Below, piece by piece: positions 43,385 through 52,424 of a DNA stretch of 64,000 nucleotides. Location of the stretch: contig NZ_JAINZO010000002.1 of assembly GCF_020179605.1 (NCBI RefSeq), positions 1,240,001 through 1,304,000 of the forward strand, written 5' to 3'. Both the position numbers and the translations under genes were made by a program. Position 1 is the stretch's first letter, and each line of letters starts with the position of its first letter. The notes under the pieces were generated by a model. It was not told where the DNA came from, did no database searches, and saw only the letters and a list, made by a program, of their open reading frames with translations. Source of the stretch: Geomonas agri. Its GTDB lineage: Bacteria; Desulfobacterota; Desulfuromonadia; Geobacterales; Geobacteraceae.

Positions 43385-43441
43385 AGAGCGACTGCCCGGC
43401 AGCGATAACCGTTGATGGTATCGCTGCCGAACAGCCGCTCT
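43385..43441. terminator. Long terminator hairpin
   Basis: Near-perfect inverted repeat of about 25 bp per arm (AGAGCGACTGCCCGGCAGCG ... GCTGCCGAACAGCCGCTCT) with a 6-base loop, 28 bases beyond the resA-like stop, with T-runs on both sides. Confidence 0.85.
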
Positions 43442-43468
43442 CGTTTTTCTACGTGTAGCTATCTGCGC

Positions 43469-43993
43469 CTATTCGGCGAGCAGTCTCTTGATAGTATCTT
43501 CCATGGTCTTGGCGGTCTGGTCCGAGAAGCCCTGGAACCTTTCCACGACCACGCCCTTCTTGTTGATGACGAAGACGGTGGGGATGGAGCGCAGTCCGTA
43601 TTCGGTCTGCATGTCCTCGCCTGCTATGGCGACCGGGTAGCTGATCCTGCGCTCGTTGATGAAGTTCTTGACGTCGTGGTCGCTTCCTTCATCGACGCTG
43701 ACACCCAGCACCTGCAGCCCCTGCTTACCGTACTTGGCTTTCAGCGAGTTCAGGTGGGGTATGGATTCTTTACAGGGAATGCACCAAGTGGCGAAGAAGT
43801 CCATCACCAGTACGTACCCCTTGTAATTGTTCAGGGTGATCGGCTGGCCGGAAGTTGTGGTCAGCTTGATCGGGGGAGCGGGGTCACCTTTTTGTAGTAT
43901 GGCGGCGGCGGGTTGCGTGAAGAGCAGCAGGCCTGCCAGTGCCAGGGGAGTGATCCTCGCCAGGTATTTCTTCAACTGCATCTGCTTTTTCAT
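43469..43993 (-). CDS. TlpA/ResA-like periplasmic thioredoxin
   Basis: A 174-residue exported thiol-disulfide oxidoreductase. The signal or anchor (ITPLALAGLLLFTQPAAA, about 14-31) is followed by an AhpC/TSA-type thioredoxin fold with active site ATWCIPCKES and the cis-Pro loop IPTVFVI. TlpA/ResA proteins reduce the CxxCH cysteines of apocytochrome c before heme attachment, in line with the many cytochromes of this organism and the CcsA-type gene at 45219. It starts 1 base after trxA. Peroxidase function is less likely. Confidence 0.9.
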   Translation of the reverse strand: MKKQMQLKKYLARITPLALAGLLLFTQPAAAILQKGDPAPPIKLTTTSGQPITLNNYKGYVLVMDFFATWCIPCKESIPHLNSLKAKYGKQGLQVLGVSVDEGSDHDVKNFINERRISYPVAIAGEDMQTEYGLRSIPTVFVINKKGVVVERFQGFSDQTAKTMEDTIKRLLAE

Positions 43994-43994
43994 T

Positions 43995-44324
43995 TTAGAG
44001 AGCCTTATTGATCAGGGCCTCCAGCTGGGCTTTGGGGATTGCGCCGACCACCTGGTCAAGCACTTTGCCGTCCTTGATCAGGATAACGGTCGGGATGCCG
44101 CGCACGCCGTACTTGCTGGGAGTCCCCGGGTTGTCGTCGACGTTGACTTTGCCTACTTTAACGCGCCCTTCGTACTCGGACGCCACGGTATCGATGAGGG
44201 GGGCGATAGCTTTGCAGGGGGCGCACCAGGTGGCCCAGAAGTCTACCAGCACCGGGATGTCGGACTGCAGGACTTCCTTCTCAAAGTTGTCATCGGTAAA
44301 GGTATGTACGTTTTCGCTGGCCAT
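43995..44324 (-). CDS. trxA: Thioredoxin
   Basis: A 109-residue cytoplasmic thioredoxin with active site [14 protein letters not shown], the buried Asp in VLVDFW and the cis-Pro loop [11 protein letters not shown]. Length and motifs are standard. It supplies electrons for disulfide reduction; possibly paired functionally with the ResA-like protein that follows. The ribosome site GGAGAAGG precedes the ATG, and a promoter-like sequence lies at 44359-44386. Confidence 0.96.
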   Translation of the reverse strand: MASENVHTFTDDNFEKEVLQSDIPVLVDFWATWCAPCKAIAPLIDTVASEYEGRVKVGKVNVDDNPGTPSKYGVRGIPTVILIKDGKVLDQVVGAIPKAQLEALINKAL

Positions 44325-44358
44325 GGAACCTTCTCCTTTAATAAAAAAAGTGAGTTCT

Positions 44359-44386
44359 ACTATAAATGAGCCGATGAAAAAAGCAA
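44359..44386 (-). promoter_or_regulatory. Candidate promoter of trxA
   Basis: On the minus strand TTGCTT (44381-44386), a 16-base spacer and TATAGT (44359-44364), 35 bases before the trxA start. Confidence 0.55.
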
Positions 44387-44456
44387 GGGGTAATTGCCCC
44401 CACGGTGAGAGGTGTTTAAGGCGTCGAACCCCTCTTCATCGTTCACGTATTCAGCA

Positions 44457-44485
44457 TTGACAGGGCGGCACGATAGGGCCATATT
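44457..44485 (+). promoter_or_regulatory. Candidate sigma-70 promoter of the heme operon
   Basis: TTGACA (44457-44462), a 17-base spacer and CATATT (44480-44485), about 60 bases upstream of the first gene. Confidence 0.6.
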
Positions 44486-44547
44486 GGGGCAGCCGCCCCG
44501 CCATAAGCAACGCAATCCGTTGGTAACGGGGGCGCCAGGGAGGGCTC

Positions 44548-45222
44548 GTGCACCACTATCCCATTAACCTGAACCTGAAAGACCGCCTTGCTGTTGTGGT
44601 GGGCGGAGGCAAGGTGGCGGCCCGCAAAACGGCGCGACTGGTCGGTGCGGGGGCGCGCGTTACCGTGGTCGCCCCCATGGTCGAGGAATCAGTTGCCGCT
44701 CTCACAGCGCAGGGGTGCATCGTGCACCTGTGCCGCGACTACCAGCCCGGCGATCTTGCCGGCGCGACCCTCGTCTTTGCAGCCACCAGCGACCCCGCCG
44801 TCAATCGGGAGGTGGCCCGGGAGGCCCGAGAACTCAATGTGCTGGTGGATTGTGTTGATCTACCAGAGGACGGTGACTTTGTGACGCCGGCCGTTCTCGA
44901 ACAGGGAGACCTGCTGATCACGGTCTCGACCGGTGGAGCCAGTCCTTCTCTGTCAAAAAGGATCGTGGATCGGCTCAAGCCCCAGTTCGGTCCTGAATAT
45001 GGGGAGGCTGTAGCGCTTTTAAGTACCGTCCGTGAAAAGCTATTGACTGAAAAGGCTGGGAACGCATACAATGACACGGTTTTTGCCGAGCTTGCCGCGC
45101 TGGACCTCCCCGTGCTAATCAAAAACGGGCAGAGAGATGCCATAGACCAGATACTCCAGAAGCTCTCCGCTGCCGGGGCCGCACCGGGCTCGGTAGGGGC
45201 AGGAAAAGAGGACCCTTCATGA
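44548..45222 (+). CDS. Precorrin-2 dehydrogenase / sirohydrochlorin ferrochelatase (CysG N-terminal type)
   Basis: A 224-residue protein of the Met8p/SirC family, which oxidises precorrin-2 with NAD and may insert iron to make siroheme. The Rossmann motif VVVGGGKVAARK and the block FAATSDPAVNREVAREAREL plus VSTGGASPSLSKRI are characteristic. The methyltransferase half of CysG is absent here; it is fused to HemD later in the operon. The start is GTG at 44548 with AGGG just upstream. It overlaps the ccsA-like gene by 4 bases. Confidence 0.93.
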   Translation: MHHYPINLNLKDRLAVVVGGGKVAARKTARLVGAGARVTVVAPMVEESVAALTAQGCIVHLCRDYQPGDLAGATLVFAATSDPAVNREVAREARELNVLVDCVDLPEDGDFVTPAVLEQGDLLITVSTGGASPSLSKRIVDRLKPQFGPEYGEAVALLSTVREKLLTEKAGNAYNDTVFAELAALDLPVLIKNGQRDAIDQILQKLSAAGAAPGSVGAGKEDPS

Positions 45223-46034
45223 ACGCCTTGCTCTTCAACAGCACCCTGGTCATCTACGCGGTCGTCACCGCCGTCTACCTGATCTACTTGCTCAAGCCAA
45301 AGGAATCCCTGGGTAAAACCGGGCTATGGCTCACGCTGGCCGGCTTCCTCGTTCATTGCGGCTTCACCCTGAACCGCTTCCTCGAGGCGGGGCACACCCC
45401 GATCACCAACCTGCACGAATCGCTTTCCTTCTTCAGCCTCTCCGTGGTCGGGATCTTCCTGCTGCTGGAAAGGCGCTACAAGATCAGCATCCTCGGCTCT
45501 TTCATGATGCCGCTGGCGCTGTTGATCATGGCCATCTCGGCCTCCTTCTCGACGGTGATTCCGCCCCTGAACCCGGCTCTCAAGAGCAAGTGGCTCGCGG
45601 TGCACACCATCATGGCTTTCCTCGGCTACGCCGCCTTCGCCATTTCCTTCGGCGTCAGCATCATGTACCTGATCCAGTCGCACTTCCTGAAGACGCGCAA
45701 GCTGGGCGCCATGTTCCAGAAGCTCCCCTCGCTGGACATCCTGGACGACATCAGCTACCGCTGCCTCACCTTCGGTTTCCCGCTACTCACCTTCGCCATC
45801 ATCTCCGGGGCCATCTGGGCCGAGACCGCGTGGGGGACCTACTGGAGCTGGGATCCCAAGGAAACCTGGTCGCTGATCACCTGGTTCATCTATGCCGCCT
45901 TGCTGCACGGCAGGCTCACCACCGGCTGGCGCGGCAGGAAGGCCGCAATGCTCTCCATCTTCGGCTTCGTCATCATGCTCTTCACCTTCCTCGGCGTTAA
46001 CCTGTTGTTGCCGGGACTGCACAGCTATAAGTAA
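45219..46034 (+). CDS. Cytochrome c biogenesis protein CcsA/ResC-like (HemX-type)
   Basis: A 271-residue integral membrane protein with about eight helices. The tryptophan-rich [18 protein letters not shown] motif is the heme-handling WWD domain of CcsA/CcsB-type cytochrome c synthases, and flanking histidines ([30 protein letters not shown]) are candidate heme ligands. In many bacteria a short form adjoins hemA and is annotated HemX, with effect on glutamyl-tRNA reductase. Its place in the heme operon fits either role; supply of heme to cytochrome assembly is my preference. Confidence 0.88.
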   Translation: MNALLFNSTLVIYAVVTAVYLIYLLKPKESLGKTGLWLTLAGFLVHCGFTLNRFLEAGHTPITNLHESLSFFSLSVVGIFLLLERRYKISILGSFMMPLALLIMAISASFSTVIPPLNPALKSKWLAVHTIMAFLGYAAFAISFGVSIMYLIQSHFLKTRKLGAMFQKLPSLDILDDISYRCLTFGFPLLTFAIISGAIWAETAWGTYWSWDPKETWSLITWFIYAALLHGRLTTGWRGRKAAMLSIFGFVIMLFTFLGVNLLLPGLHSYK

Positions 46035-46066
46035 GAGGGATTACCCCAGAAGGGGCAGGGATTGTT

Positions 46067-47368
46067 ATGAACATTATTGTGGTTGGGCTTTCGCATAAAA
46101 CTGCCGCAGTTGAAATCCGGGAAAAGGTTGCATTCTCCCCCACCCAGATGGAGAAGCCTCTCAACGCCCTCGTGGCGCTCCCCGACATCACCGAGGCCGT
46201 CATCGTTTCCACCTGCAACCGCGTGGAGATCTACGCCACCACCCGCGACGTCGCCGGCGGCATGGCCCGCCTGAAGCGTTTCCTTGCCGACTACCACAAC
46301 TTCCCGCTGGAGACGCTGGAGAAGCACCTGTACAGCTACCACGGCGAGGAGGCCACCCGTCACGTCTTCCGTGTAGCGTCGAGCCTCGACTCCATGGTGG
46401 TCGGCGAGCCGCAGATCCTCGGGCAGATCAAGACCTCCTACGGCTACGCAGCCGAGTTCAAGAGCTCCGGCATCATCCTGAACCGGTTCCTGCACAAGGC
46501 GTTCTCCGTCGCCAAGAGGGTGAGGACCGAGACCAAGATCGCCTCTTCGGCTGTCTCCGTTGCCTTTGCCGCGGTGGAACTGGCCAAGAAGATCTTCGGC
46601 GAGCTCTCCGACAAGACCGTCCTGCTGATCGGTGCCGGCGAGATGTGCGAACTGGCTGCCAAGCACTTCATCAACGTTGGCGTGCGTGGCGTCATGGTCA
46701 CCAACCGTACCTACGAGCGCGCCGAGAAGCTGGCCGAGGAGTTCGACGCCAAGCCGGTGCACTTCGAGGCCCTGATGGACCACCTTCCCAAGGCGGACAT
46801 CATCCTTTCCTCCACCGGAGCACCCCACTTCATCATCCACGAGAAGGACATGGAAGAGGTGCTGCGCCGCCGCAAGCTGAAGCCGATGTTCTTCATCGAC
46901 ATCGCCGTGCCGCGCGACATCGACCCCAAGGTCAACGACGTGGAGAACTGTTATCTCTACACCGTCGACGACCTTAACGGCGTGGTGGCCACCAACCTGG
47001 AGCAGCGTAAGGTTGAAGCGGCCAAGGCCGAGGCGATCGTTGAGCAGGAGATCGGGCAGTTCTTCAAGTGGCTCTCCTCGCTGGACGTGACCCCGACCAT
47101 CGTGGCGCTCAGGAGCCATTTCGACGAGATCAGGAAGGCGGAACTGGCCAAGACCCTCTCCAACTGGAAGGATCTCCCTCCCGGTGCCGACAAGAAGATG
47201 GACGCACTGACCAACGCCATCATGAACAAGCTGCTGCATCATCCCACCAGCCTCCTGAAGAGGACCGACCAGGGGAGCCGCAACGACCTCTACGTCGACG
47301 CCCTGCGCCACCTCTTCGACCTGGAGACTCCTGAGCAGCAGGAAAGCATGATGGAACTGGAAGACTGA
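46067..47368 (+). CDS. hemA: Glutamyl-tRNA reductase
   Basis: A 433-residue enzyme that reduces glutamyl-tRNA(Glu) to glutamate-1-semialdehyde, the first committed step of C5 tetrapyrrole synthesis. [20 protein letters not shown], the nucleophile Cys50 in [27 protein letters not shown], and the NADPH site [14 protein letters not shown] are canonical. A C-terminal helical dimerisation domain follows. hemL is not in this window. Confidence 0.97.
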   Translation: MNIIVVGLSHKTAAVEIREKVAFSPTQMEKPLNALVALPDITEAVIVSTCNRVEIYATTRDVAGGMARLKRFLADYHNFPLETLEKHLYSYHGEEATRHVFRVASSLDSMVVGEPQILGQIKTSYGYAAEFKSSGIILNRFLHKAFSVAKRVRTETKIASSAVSVAFAAVELAKKIFGELSDKTVLLIGAGEMCELAAKHFINVGVRGVMVTNRTYERAEKLAEEFDAKPVHFEALMDHLPKADIILSSTGAPHFIIHEKDMEEVLRRRKLKPMFFIDIAVPRDIDPKVNDVENCYLYTVDDLNGVVATNLEQRKVEAAKAEAIVEQEIGQFFKWLSSLDVTPTIVALRSHFDEIRKAELAKTLSNWKDLPPGADKKMDALTNAIMNKLLHHPTSLLKRTDQGSRNDLYVDALRHLFDLETPEQQESMMELED

Positions 47369-47406
47369 TTACTTTAAAGATAGATCAACAGATAAAGGAG
47401 AAGTGC

Positions 47407-48363
47407 ATGGCGCTGAAAGAGCTGAGAATAGGAACCCGCGCGAGCCAGCTCGCACTGTGGCAGGCAAACTGGGTCAAATCCGAGCTGGAAAAACGCTACC
47501 CTGACATGACCGTCACCTTGAAGAAGATCAAGACCATAGGTGACAAGATCCTCGACGTGCCGCTGGCGCAGGTAGGCGGCAAAGGTCTGTTCGTGAAGGA
47601 AATCGAGGAAGCGATGCTGCGCGGCGAGATCGACATCGCGGTGCACAGCATGAAGGACGTGCCGACCGAGTTCCCGGAAGGCTTGGGCCTGTACTGCATC
47701 ACCGAGCGCGAAGATCCGCGTGACGCGGTGATCTCCAAAGGTGTCAAGTTCCTCGACCTGCCGCAGGGCGCCCGCATCGGCACCTCGGCGCTTCGCCGCC
47801 AGGCACAGCTGCTCAAGGTCCGTCCCGACCTGGAGATGGTTATCATCCGCGGCAACGTGCAGACCCGCATGGACAAGCTTGAGACCGAAGGGCTCGACGC
47901 CGTCATCCTGGCAGCCGCAGGCCTTAACCGTCTCGGTTTCGCCGACCAGATCACCGAACTGCTCCCGACCGACCTGTCGCTTCCGGCCATCGGCCAGGGC
48001 GCATTGGGCATCGAGTGCAACCTCTCCAACGAGGACGTGAAAGACGCGATCTCCTTCTTCAACCACCTGGACACCAGCCGTGCGGTACGCGCGGAGCGCG
48101 CCCTGCTCTGGCGCTGCGAGGGCGGCTGCCAGGTGCCCATCGCCGCATTCGGCGAAGTCACCGGCGACGAGCTGAAGCTGACCGGCTTCATCGCCTCCGT
48201 GGACGGCAAAGTTTCCGTGAAGGGTGTCGTCAGCGGTCCGGCCGACGACTGCGAGAAGCTGGGCGTGAAGCTCGCCGAGCAGCTCCTCTCCGAAGGTGGC
48301 CATGCCATCCTCGCCGAGGTCTACCAGCGTGAAGTCTCCCGGGAGAAGGAAATCCCGGTATAG
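47407..48363 (+). CDS. hemC: Porphobilinogen deaminase (hydroxymethylbilane synthase)
   Basis: A 318-residue enzyme that joins four porphobilinogens into hydroxymethylbilane. LRIGTRASQLALWQAN, HSMKDVPTEFPEGL, GTSALRRQAQL and IRGNVQTRMDKL are canonical; Cys241 in EGGCQVPIAAF carries the dipyrromethane cofactor. AGGAG precedes the ATG by 6 bases. A structured repeat element follows before the next gene. Confidence 0.97.
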   Translation: MALKELRIGTRASQLALWQANWVKSELEKRYPDMTVTLKKIKTIGDKILDVPLAQVGGKGLFVKEIEEAMLRGEIDIAVHSMKDVPTEFPEGLGLYCITEREDPRDAVISKGVKFLDLPQGARIGTSALRRQAQLLKVRPDLEMVIIRGNVQTRMDKLETEGLDAVILAAAGLNRLGFADQITELLPTDLSLPAIGQGALGIECNLSNEDVKDAISFFNHLDTSRAVRAERALLWRCEGGCQVPIAAFGEVTGDELKLTGFIASVDGKVSVKGVVSGPADDCEKLGVKLAEQLLSEGGHAILAEVYQREVSREKEIPV

Positions 48364-48376
48364 AACCTAAAGCATT

Positions 48377-48505
48377 ACCATCCACCTTCGCCAAGGCTTC
48401 GGCGGACAGGCCCCGGCAACGGGGCCTCCGCCGAAGCAGGTGCTTGAAACCATGCGCATTGGCGGAGTTTGTCCACCGAAGCGCGTCAGTGCGAAGGTGG
48501 ATGGT
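48377..48505. repeat. Structured element between hemC and hemD, with alternative hairpins
   Basis: A 129-base unit closed by a perfect 15-bp inverted repeat (ACCATCCACCTTCGC at 48377-48391, GCGAAGGTGGATGGT at 48491-48505). Inside, CTTCGGCGGA / TCCGCCGAAG with GGCCCC / GGGGCC forms one long hairpin (about 48397-48436). The same left arm CTTCGGCGGACA can instead pair with TGTCCACCGAAG (48470-48481). So two exclusive folds exist. It looks like a mobile MITE-like or RNA-type repeat; a role in operon expression is inference. Confidence 0.75.
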
Positions 48506-48592
48506 TAAAGCTTGTTTTTTGGATTTAAAGGCTAACGGTTCTACCTTAGCCTTTTGCCTTTTGCGCACGATACTCTCTTTTCCTGGTGCGAG

Positions 48593-50131
48593 ATGACTGC
48601 TGAAACGACAAAGAAAGGCTACGTCTACCTGATTGGCGCTGGCCCTGGCGATCCGGGCCTGATCACCGTGAAGGGACGGGACTGCCTGGCCAACGCGCAG
48701 GTGGTTATGTACGACTACCTGGCCAACGACGAACTGCTGCGGCTGGCTCCCAAGGGCGCGGAACTGATCTACGCCGGCAAGGTCGGCGGCGAGCACAACC
48801 GCGAGCAGAGCCAGATCAACGAACTGCTGGTGCAAAAGGCGCTCTCCGGCAAGGTGGTGGCACGGCTCAAGGGGGGAGACTCCTTCATCTTCGGCCGCGG
48901 CGGCGAAGAATGCGAGGCGCTGGTCGAGGCGGGGATTCCCTTCGAGATCGTTCCGGGCATCACCGCGGCGGTAGGCGCCACCAGTTACGCCGGGATCCCG
49001 CTCACCCATCGCGGCGTGACCACGTCGGTCGCTTTCGTGACCGGACACGAGAAAAAAGGTAAGGCGTCCTCCGAGATCGACTGGGAGGGGCTTTCACTGG
49101 GCAGCGGCACCGTGGTCTTCTACATGGGCGTCACCAACCTGCCGCACATCGCGCAAAGCCTCATGGATCACGGACGCGCGCAGGAAACCCCGGTGGCACT
49201 GATACGCTGGGGCACCCGCCCCGAGCAGGAGGTGCTGGTCGGCACGCTGGCGGATATCGCGGACAAGGCGCGCGCCGCCGGTTTCAAGGCCCCCGCCATC
49301 ACCGTGGTCGGCGAAGTGGTGAGTCTCCGGGAGACGCTGCGCTGGTTCGACAACCGCCCGCTCTTTGGGCGTTCGGTGCTGGTGACCCGCGGTGCCGACC
49401 AGGCAGGCGAGTTCACCTCGATGCTGGAGCAACTCGGTGCCCGCGCCTACTGCTGCCCGACCATCGAGATCGCCGCGCCGGAGAGCTACGCTGCCCTGGA
49501 CGAGGCGATTGACGCACTGGACAGCTTCCACTGGATCGTTTTCACCTCGTACAATGCGGTCAAATACTTTTTCGCAAGACTTGCCGAGCATGGTCTCGAC
49601 AGCCGTGCCCTCGGGCGCTGCCATGTCTGCGCGGTCGGCCCCAAGACCGCCGCGGCGCTCGCGCCTTACGGTATCCGTCCCGACCTCATCCCCACCGACT
49701 ATAAGGCGGAGGGTGTCGTGGCCGCTTTCTCCGAACTGGACATGAACGGGAAATGGGTTCTCTTCCCCAAAGGTGATCGGGCCCGTGAAGTGATCCCGGA
49801 AGAACTGGGACGCCTGGGCGCGCAGGTAATCGCACCGGTGGCCTACGCCAACCATACCCCGTCGAGCATTCCGGAGGAGGCGTTGCTGGCGCTCGAGGAG
49901 AAGCGTATCGATTGCGCTACCTTCACCTCATCGTCCACGGTGCAGAACCTGGCCGGCATCCTCGGGGAAAACCGTTTCCTGCACCTGATGCAAGGGGTCA
50001 CCGTCGCCTCGATCGGTCCGATTACCTCCAAGACTTGCCGCGACCTCGGTCTCGACGTGCACATGGAGCCGGCCGAGTTCACCCTGGAGGCCCTGTCGCG
50101 GGAGATGATCAGCTTTTTCGGCGGGAAATAA
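48593..50131 (+). CDS. Fused uroporphyrinogen-III C-methyltransferase / uroporphyrinogen-III synthase
   Basis: A 512-residue bifunctional protein (CobA-HemD). The N-terminal half (about 8-250) is an SAM-dependent methyltransferase with YLIGAGPGDPGLITVKG, VVARLKGGDSFIFGRGGEE and the GITAAVGATSYAGIPLTHRG block. The C-terminal half (about 260-510) is HemD (SVLVTRGADQAGEFTSMLE, IVFTSYNAVKYFF, FTSSSTVQNL). It cyclises hydroxymethylbilane to uroporphyrinogen III and sends part to precorrin-2 for siroheme or cobalamin. The ATG at 48593 is supported by the domain start; its ribosome site is weak, so translation may depend on the upstream structure. Confidence 0.95.
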   Translation: MTAETTKKGYVYLIGAGPGDPGLITVKGRDCLANAQVVMYDYLANDELLRLAPKGAELIYAGKVGGEHNREQSQINELLVQKALSGKVVARLKGGDSFIFGRGGEECEALVEAGIPFEIVPGITAAVGATSYAGIPLTHRGVTTSVAFVTGHEKKGKASSEIDWEGLSLGSGTVVFYMGVTNLPHIAQSLMDHGRAQETPVALIRWGTRPEQEVLVGTLADIADKARAAGFKAPAITVVGEVVSLRETLRWFDNRPLFGRSVLVTRGADQAGEFTSMLEQLGARAYCCPTIEIAAPESYAALDEAIDALDSFHWIVFTSYNAVKYFFARLAEHGLDSRALGRCHVCAVGPKTAAALAPYGIRPDLIPTDYKAEGVVAAFSELDMNGKWVLFPKGDRAREVIPEELGRLGAQVIAPVAYANHTPSSIPEEALLALEEKRIDCATFTSSSTVQNLAGILGENRFLHLMQGVTVASIGPITSKTCRDLGLDVHMEPAEFTLEALSREMISFFGGK

Positions 50132-50182
50132 TAAAGAGAAGTCTTTTTCAAGAACCAACGCATAAAGCAAAAGGAGAAATCT

Positions 50183-51202
50183 ATGTTCTACCCGGTGTAC
50201 AGAGCGAGACGAATTCGGGGCAAGGAAGTCTTCAGAAACATGGTGAGAGAGACCTCCGTCTCCGCCAACGACCTGATCTACCCGATGTTTTCCGCCTTCG
50301 GCAAGGGGATCAAAAAAGAGATCTCGTCCATGCCGGGCATCTACCAGCAGTCCATCGAGAACATCGTCGAGGAGGCCCAGGAGGTTTACGAGCTGGGCGT
50401 TCCGGCGGTGATCCTTTTCGGTATCCCGGAGCAGAAGGACGCAATGGGTAGCGACGCCTACTCCGAGACCGGCATCATCCAGGAGACCATCCGCGCCATC
50501 AAGAAGCAGGTGCCCAAGCTGGCGGTCATCACCGACGTCTGCATGTGCGAGTACACTGACCACGGCCACTGCGGCGTGATCAAAAACGGCGATGTGGACA
50601 ACGACGAGACCCTGGAACTGCTGGCACGCGAGGCTCTTTCCCATGCCAGGGCCGGTGCCGACATGGTTGCCCCTTCCGACATGATGGACGGTCGCGTCGC
50701 AGCGATCCGCGAGTCGCTGGACAACAACGGCTTCAACCACATCCCGCTGATGAGCTACGCGGTGAAATACGCTTCCGGCTACTATGGCCCGTTCCGCGAG
50801 GCCGCCGAGTCCACCCCGCAGTTCGGTGACCGCCGCTCCTACCAGATGGATCCGGGCAACAGGCTCGAGGCGATCCGCGAGGCGAGGATGGACGTCGAGG
50901 AGGGAGCCGACATCCTGATGGTCAAACCGGGCCTGCCGTATCTCGACATCGTGCGCGAGGTGAGGAATGAGTTCAACCTCCCCACCGCCGTGTACAACGT
51001 CTCTGGCGAGTACAGCATGGTGAAGGCCGCCGCCAAGATGGGGTGGATCGACGAGGACCGCGTCGTCATGGAGACCATGATGTCGTTCAAGCGCGCCGGC
51101 GCCGACCTGATCCTGACCTACCACTCCAAGGAAGTGGCCAAGCTGCTGCGCAAGGGGTACGAGGCCGAGCTGAACGGCCGTTGCGGCTGCGGCTGCAGGT
51201 AG
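50183..51202 (+). CDS. hemB: Porphobilinogen synthase (delta-aminolevulinic acid dehydratase)
   Basis: A 339-residue TIM-barrel enzyme condensing two 5-aminolevulinates. Schiff-base lysines are Lys195 in [14 protein letters not shown] and Lys248 in [18 protein letters not shown] (Cys120, Cys122, Cys130) forms the catalytic zinc site, so this is the zinc-dependent type. It ends in NGRCGCGCR, a Cys-rich tail I do not recognise. AAGGAG precedes the ATG. Last gene of the operon, with a terminator at 51221. Confidence 0.97.
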   Translation: MFYPVYRARRIRGKEVFRNMVRETSVSANDLIYPMFSAFGKGIKKEISSMPGIYQQSIENIVEEAQEVYELGVPAVILFGIPEQKDAMGSDAYSETGIIQETIRAIKKQVPKLAVITDVCMCEYTDHGHCGVIKNGDVDNDETLELLAREALSHARAGADMVAPSDMMDGRVAAIRESLDNNGFNHIPLMSYAVKYASGYYGPFREAAESTPQFGDRRSYQMDPGNRLEAIREARMDVEEGADILMVKPGLPYLDIVREVRNEFNLPTAVYNVSGEYSMVKAAAKMGWIDEDRVVMETMMSFKRAGADLILTYHSKEVAKLLRKGYEAELNGRCGCGCR

Positions 51203-51220
51203 CCAGTAGCACCGATATAA

Positions 51221-51256
51221 AATGTAAAGCCCCTGTCGACTCCGTCGGCAGGGGCT
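51221..51256 (+). terminator. Rho-independent terminator of the heme operon
   Basis: AAGCCCCTG / CAGGGGCTT stem with inner CGAC/GTCG pairing and a following run of T, 19 bases after the hemB stop. Confidence 0.92.
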
Positions 51257-51292
51257 TTTTTAGTTCAATCGGGGGGCGACGGAATGGAGATG

Positions 51293-51330
51293 TGTTCCTC
51301 CCTCTGGTGAAGGGGGGGGCAGGGGGGATT
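51293..51330. repeat. Interspersed repeat, family D
   Basis: TTCCTCCCTCTGGTGAAGGG then GGGGCAGGGGGGATTT, related to 39037-39073. It ends 8 bases before the stop codon of the MreB-like gene. Confidence 0.6.
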
Positions 51331-51337
51331 TGATCCG

Positions 51338-52207
51338 TTATTTCCACCTGTTCAGCATCACGACCACCGGTAGGATGGCGCGCGCCCCTTCGACCACGGC
51401 GCTGCGTGGGTTGGACACGGTGAAGACGTTGATGCCGGTGCGCTCCTCAAGCAGGTGCCGCAGTCCCGGTATCAACGCGCCGCCGCCGGTGAGGCAGATG
51501 CCGCTGTAGATGATGTCACACCCTATGTCGTTGGGCAGATCCCTGATGAAGGAGTCGATGCTGTCGGCGATCTCGTCGAGAATCGGGACCAGGGCTGTAG
51601 CGGCCGTTGCACCCGCGGCATGCTCTGCAGGTCCATTGGTACCGCAATGACGCAGCAATAAGTCAGCCTCCTCTTCATGCAGCACAGTCCTTTGCACCGC
51701 TTCAAAGGCGGTCACAACGGCGTTGCGCATCCGGCAGCAGCCGCCCCTGAGGGCGTAGCTGGCGACGACTTTGCCGGAACGCAGCACCGCACAATCGGTG
51801 ACGCCGTCACCGATATCCACCACCATCTGTGCGTAAGGGGAGGAAACATCGAGGTTGGCGCCGACGGCAGCGGCCAGCGGTTCCGGGATGATGGACACCG
51901 CGGCGGCCCCCGCCTTCATGATGGCATCGGTGAGTAACTGGCGCTCGCTGTGACTGGCATCGCTGGGGGCGCAGCCGAGAATGCTTGGCTTCACCATGCC
52001 GAAGACGCGGCGCCGTTCGAGCACGGGTTGCAGAATCCGCAACGCCGCCTCCGGGTCGACGATGACACCGTCGTGCAGCGCTTTACGAGATCCGATCCGC
52101 GAAGGAATTTCAACAATGCCGCAGTTCCCGGTGGCAATGCGAGTGGTTGCAGTCCCGACATCGAGTGCGACGTGCTGTCGCCACTGGTCCATGTTGAATA
52201 TAGTCAT
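51338..52207 (-). CDS. Divergent MreB-like actin-family ATPase
   Basis: A 289-residue protein with actin-ATPase motifs: phosphate 1 VALDVGTATTRIATG, phosphate 2 MVVDIGDGVTDCAVL and adenosine motif CLTGGGALIPGLRHLLEE. The block VSIIPEPLAAAVGANLD matches MreB (EEPMAAAIG), but it is shorter than MreB (about 340) and the region before phosphate 2 is reduced. It stands alone, without mreC/mreD. It may be a paralogous cytoskeletal protein rather than the main MreB; FtsA/PilM are less likely. Confidence 0.8.
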   Translation of the reverse strand: MTIFNMDQWRQHVALDVGTATTRIATGNCGIVEIPSRIGSRKALHDGVIVDPEAALRILQPVLERRRVFGMVKPSILGCAPSDASHSERQLLTDAIMKAGAAAVSIIPEPLAAAVGANLDVSSPYAQMVVDIGDGVTDCAVLRSGKVVASYALRGGCCRMRNAVVTAFEAVQRTVLHEEEADLLLRHCGTNGPAEHAAGATAATALVPILDEIADSIDSFIRDLPNDIGCDIIYSGICLTGGGALIPGLRHLLEERTGINVFTVSNPRSAVVEGARAILPVVVMLNRWK

Positions 52208-52297
52208 GACCCTGCCCCGACAAGTTGCTGTTCTTGCTGGAGGCGAGCATAGCCCAAGGGAGAATCAGGGTCAAACAAAAGCGTTACTTCAGAGCCC

Positions 52298-52411
52298 GTT
52301 ACGCAAAGGACGCAAAGAATCCGCAAGGTACGGAAAGAGCGCGATTTTGGTTCAACCAAAACCATTCTTAGCGTACTTCGCGGGTGCTTTGTTTTTTATG
52401 CTTTGCGTAAC
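52298..52411. repeat. Structured interspersed repeat with inverted ends
   Basis: Ends GTTACGCAAAG (52298-52308) and CTTTGCGTAAC (52401-52411) are perfect inverted repeats. The inner TTTTGGTT-C-AACCAAAA (52345-52361) is another. The left part is related to the GCAAAGACGC repeat at 30278. Probably a MITE-like element. Confidence 0.7.
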
Positions 52412-52424
52412 TGCTTTAGTTCTT

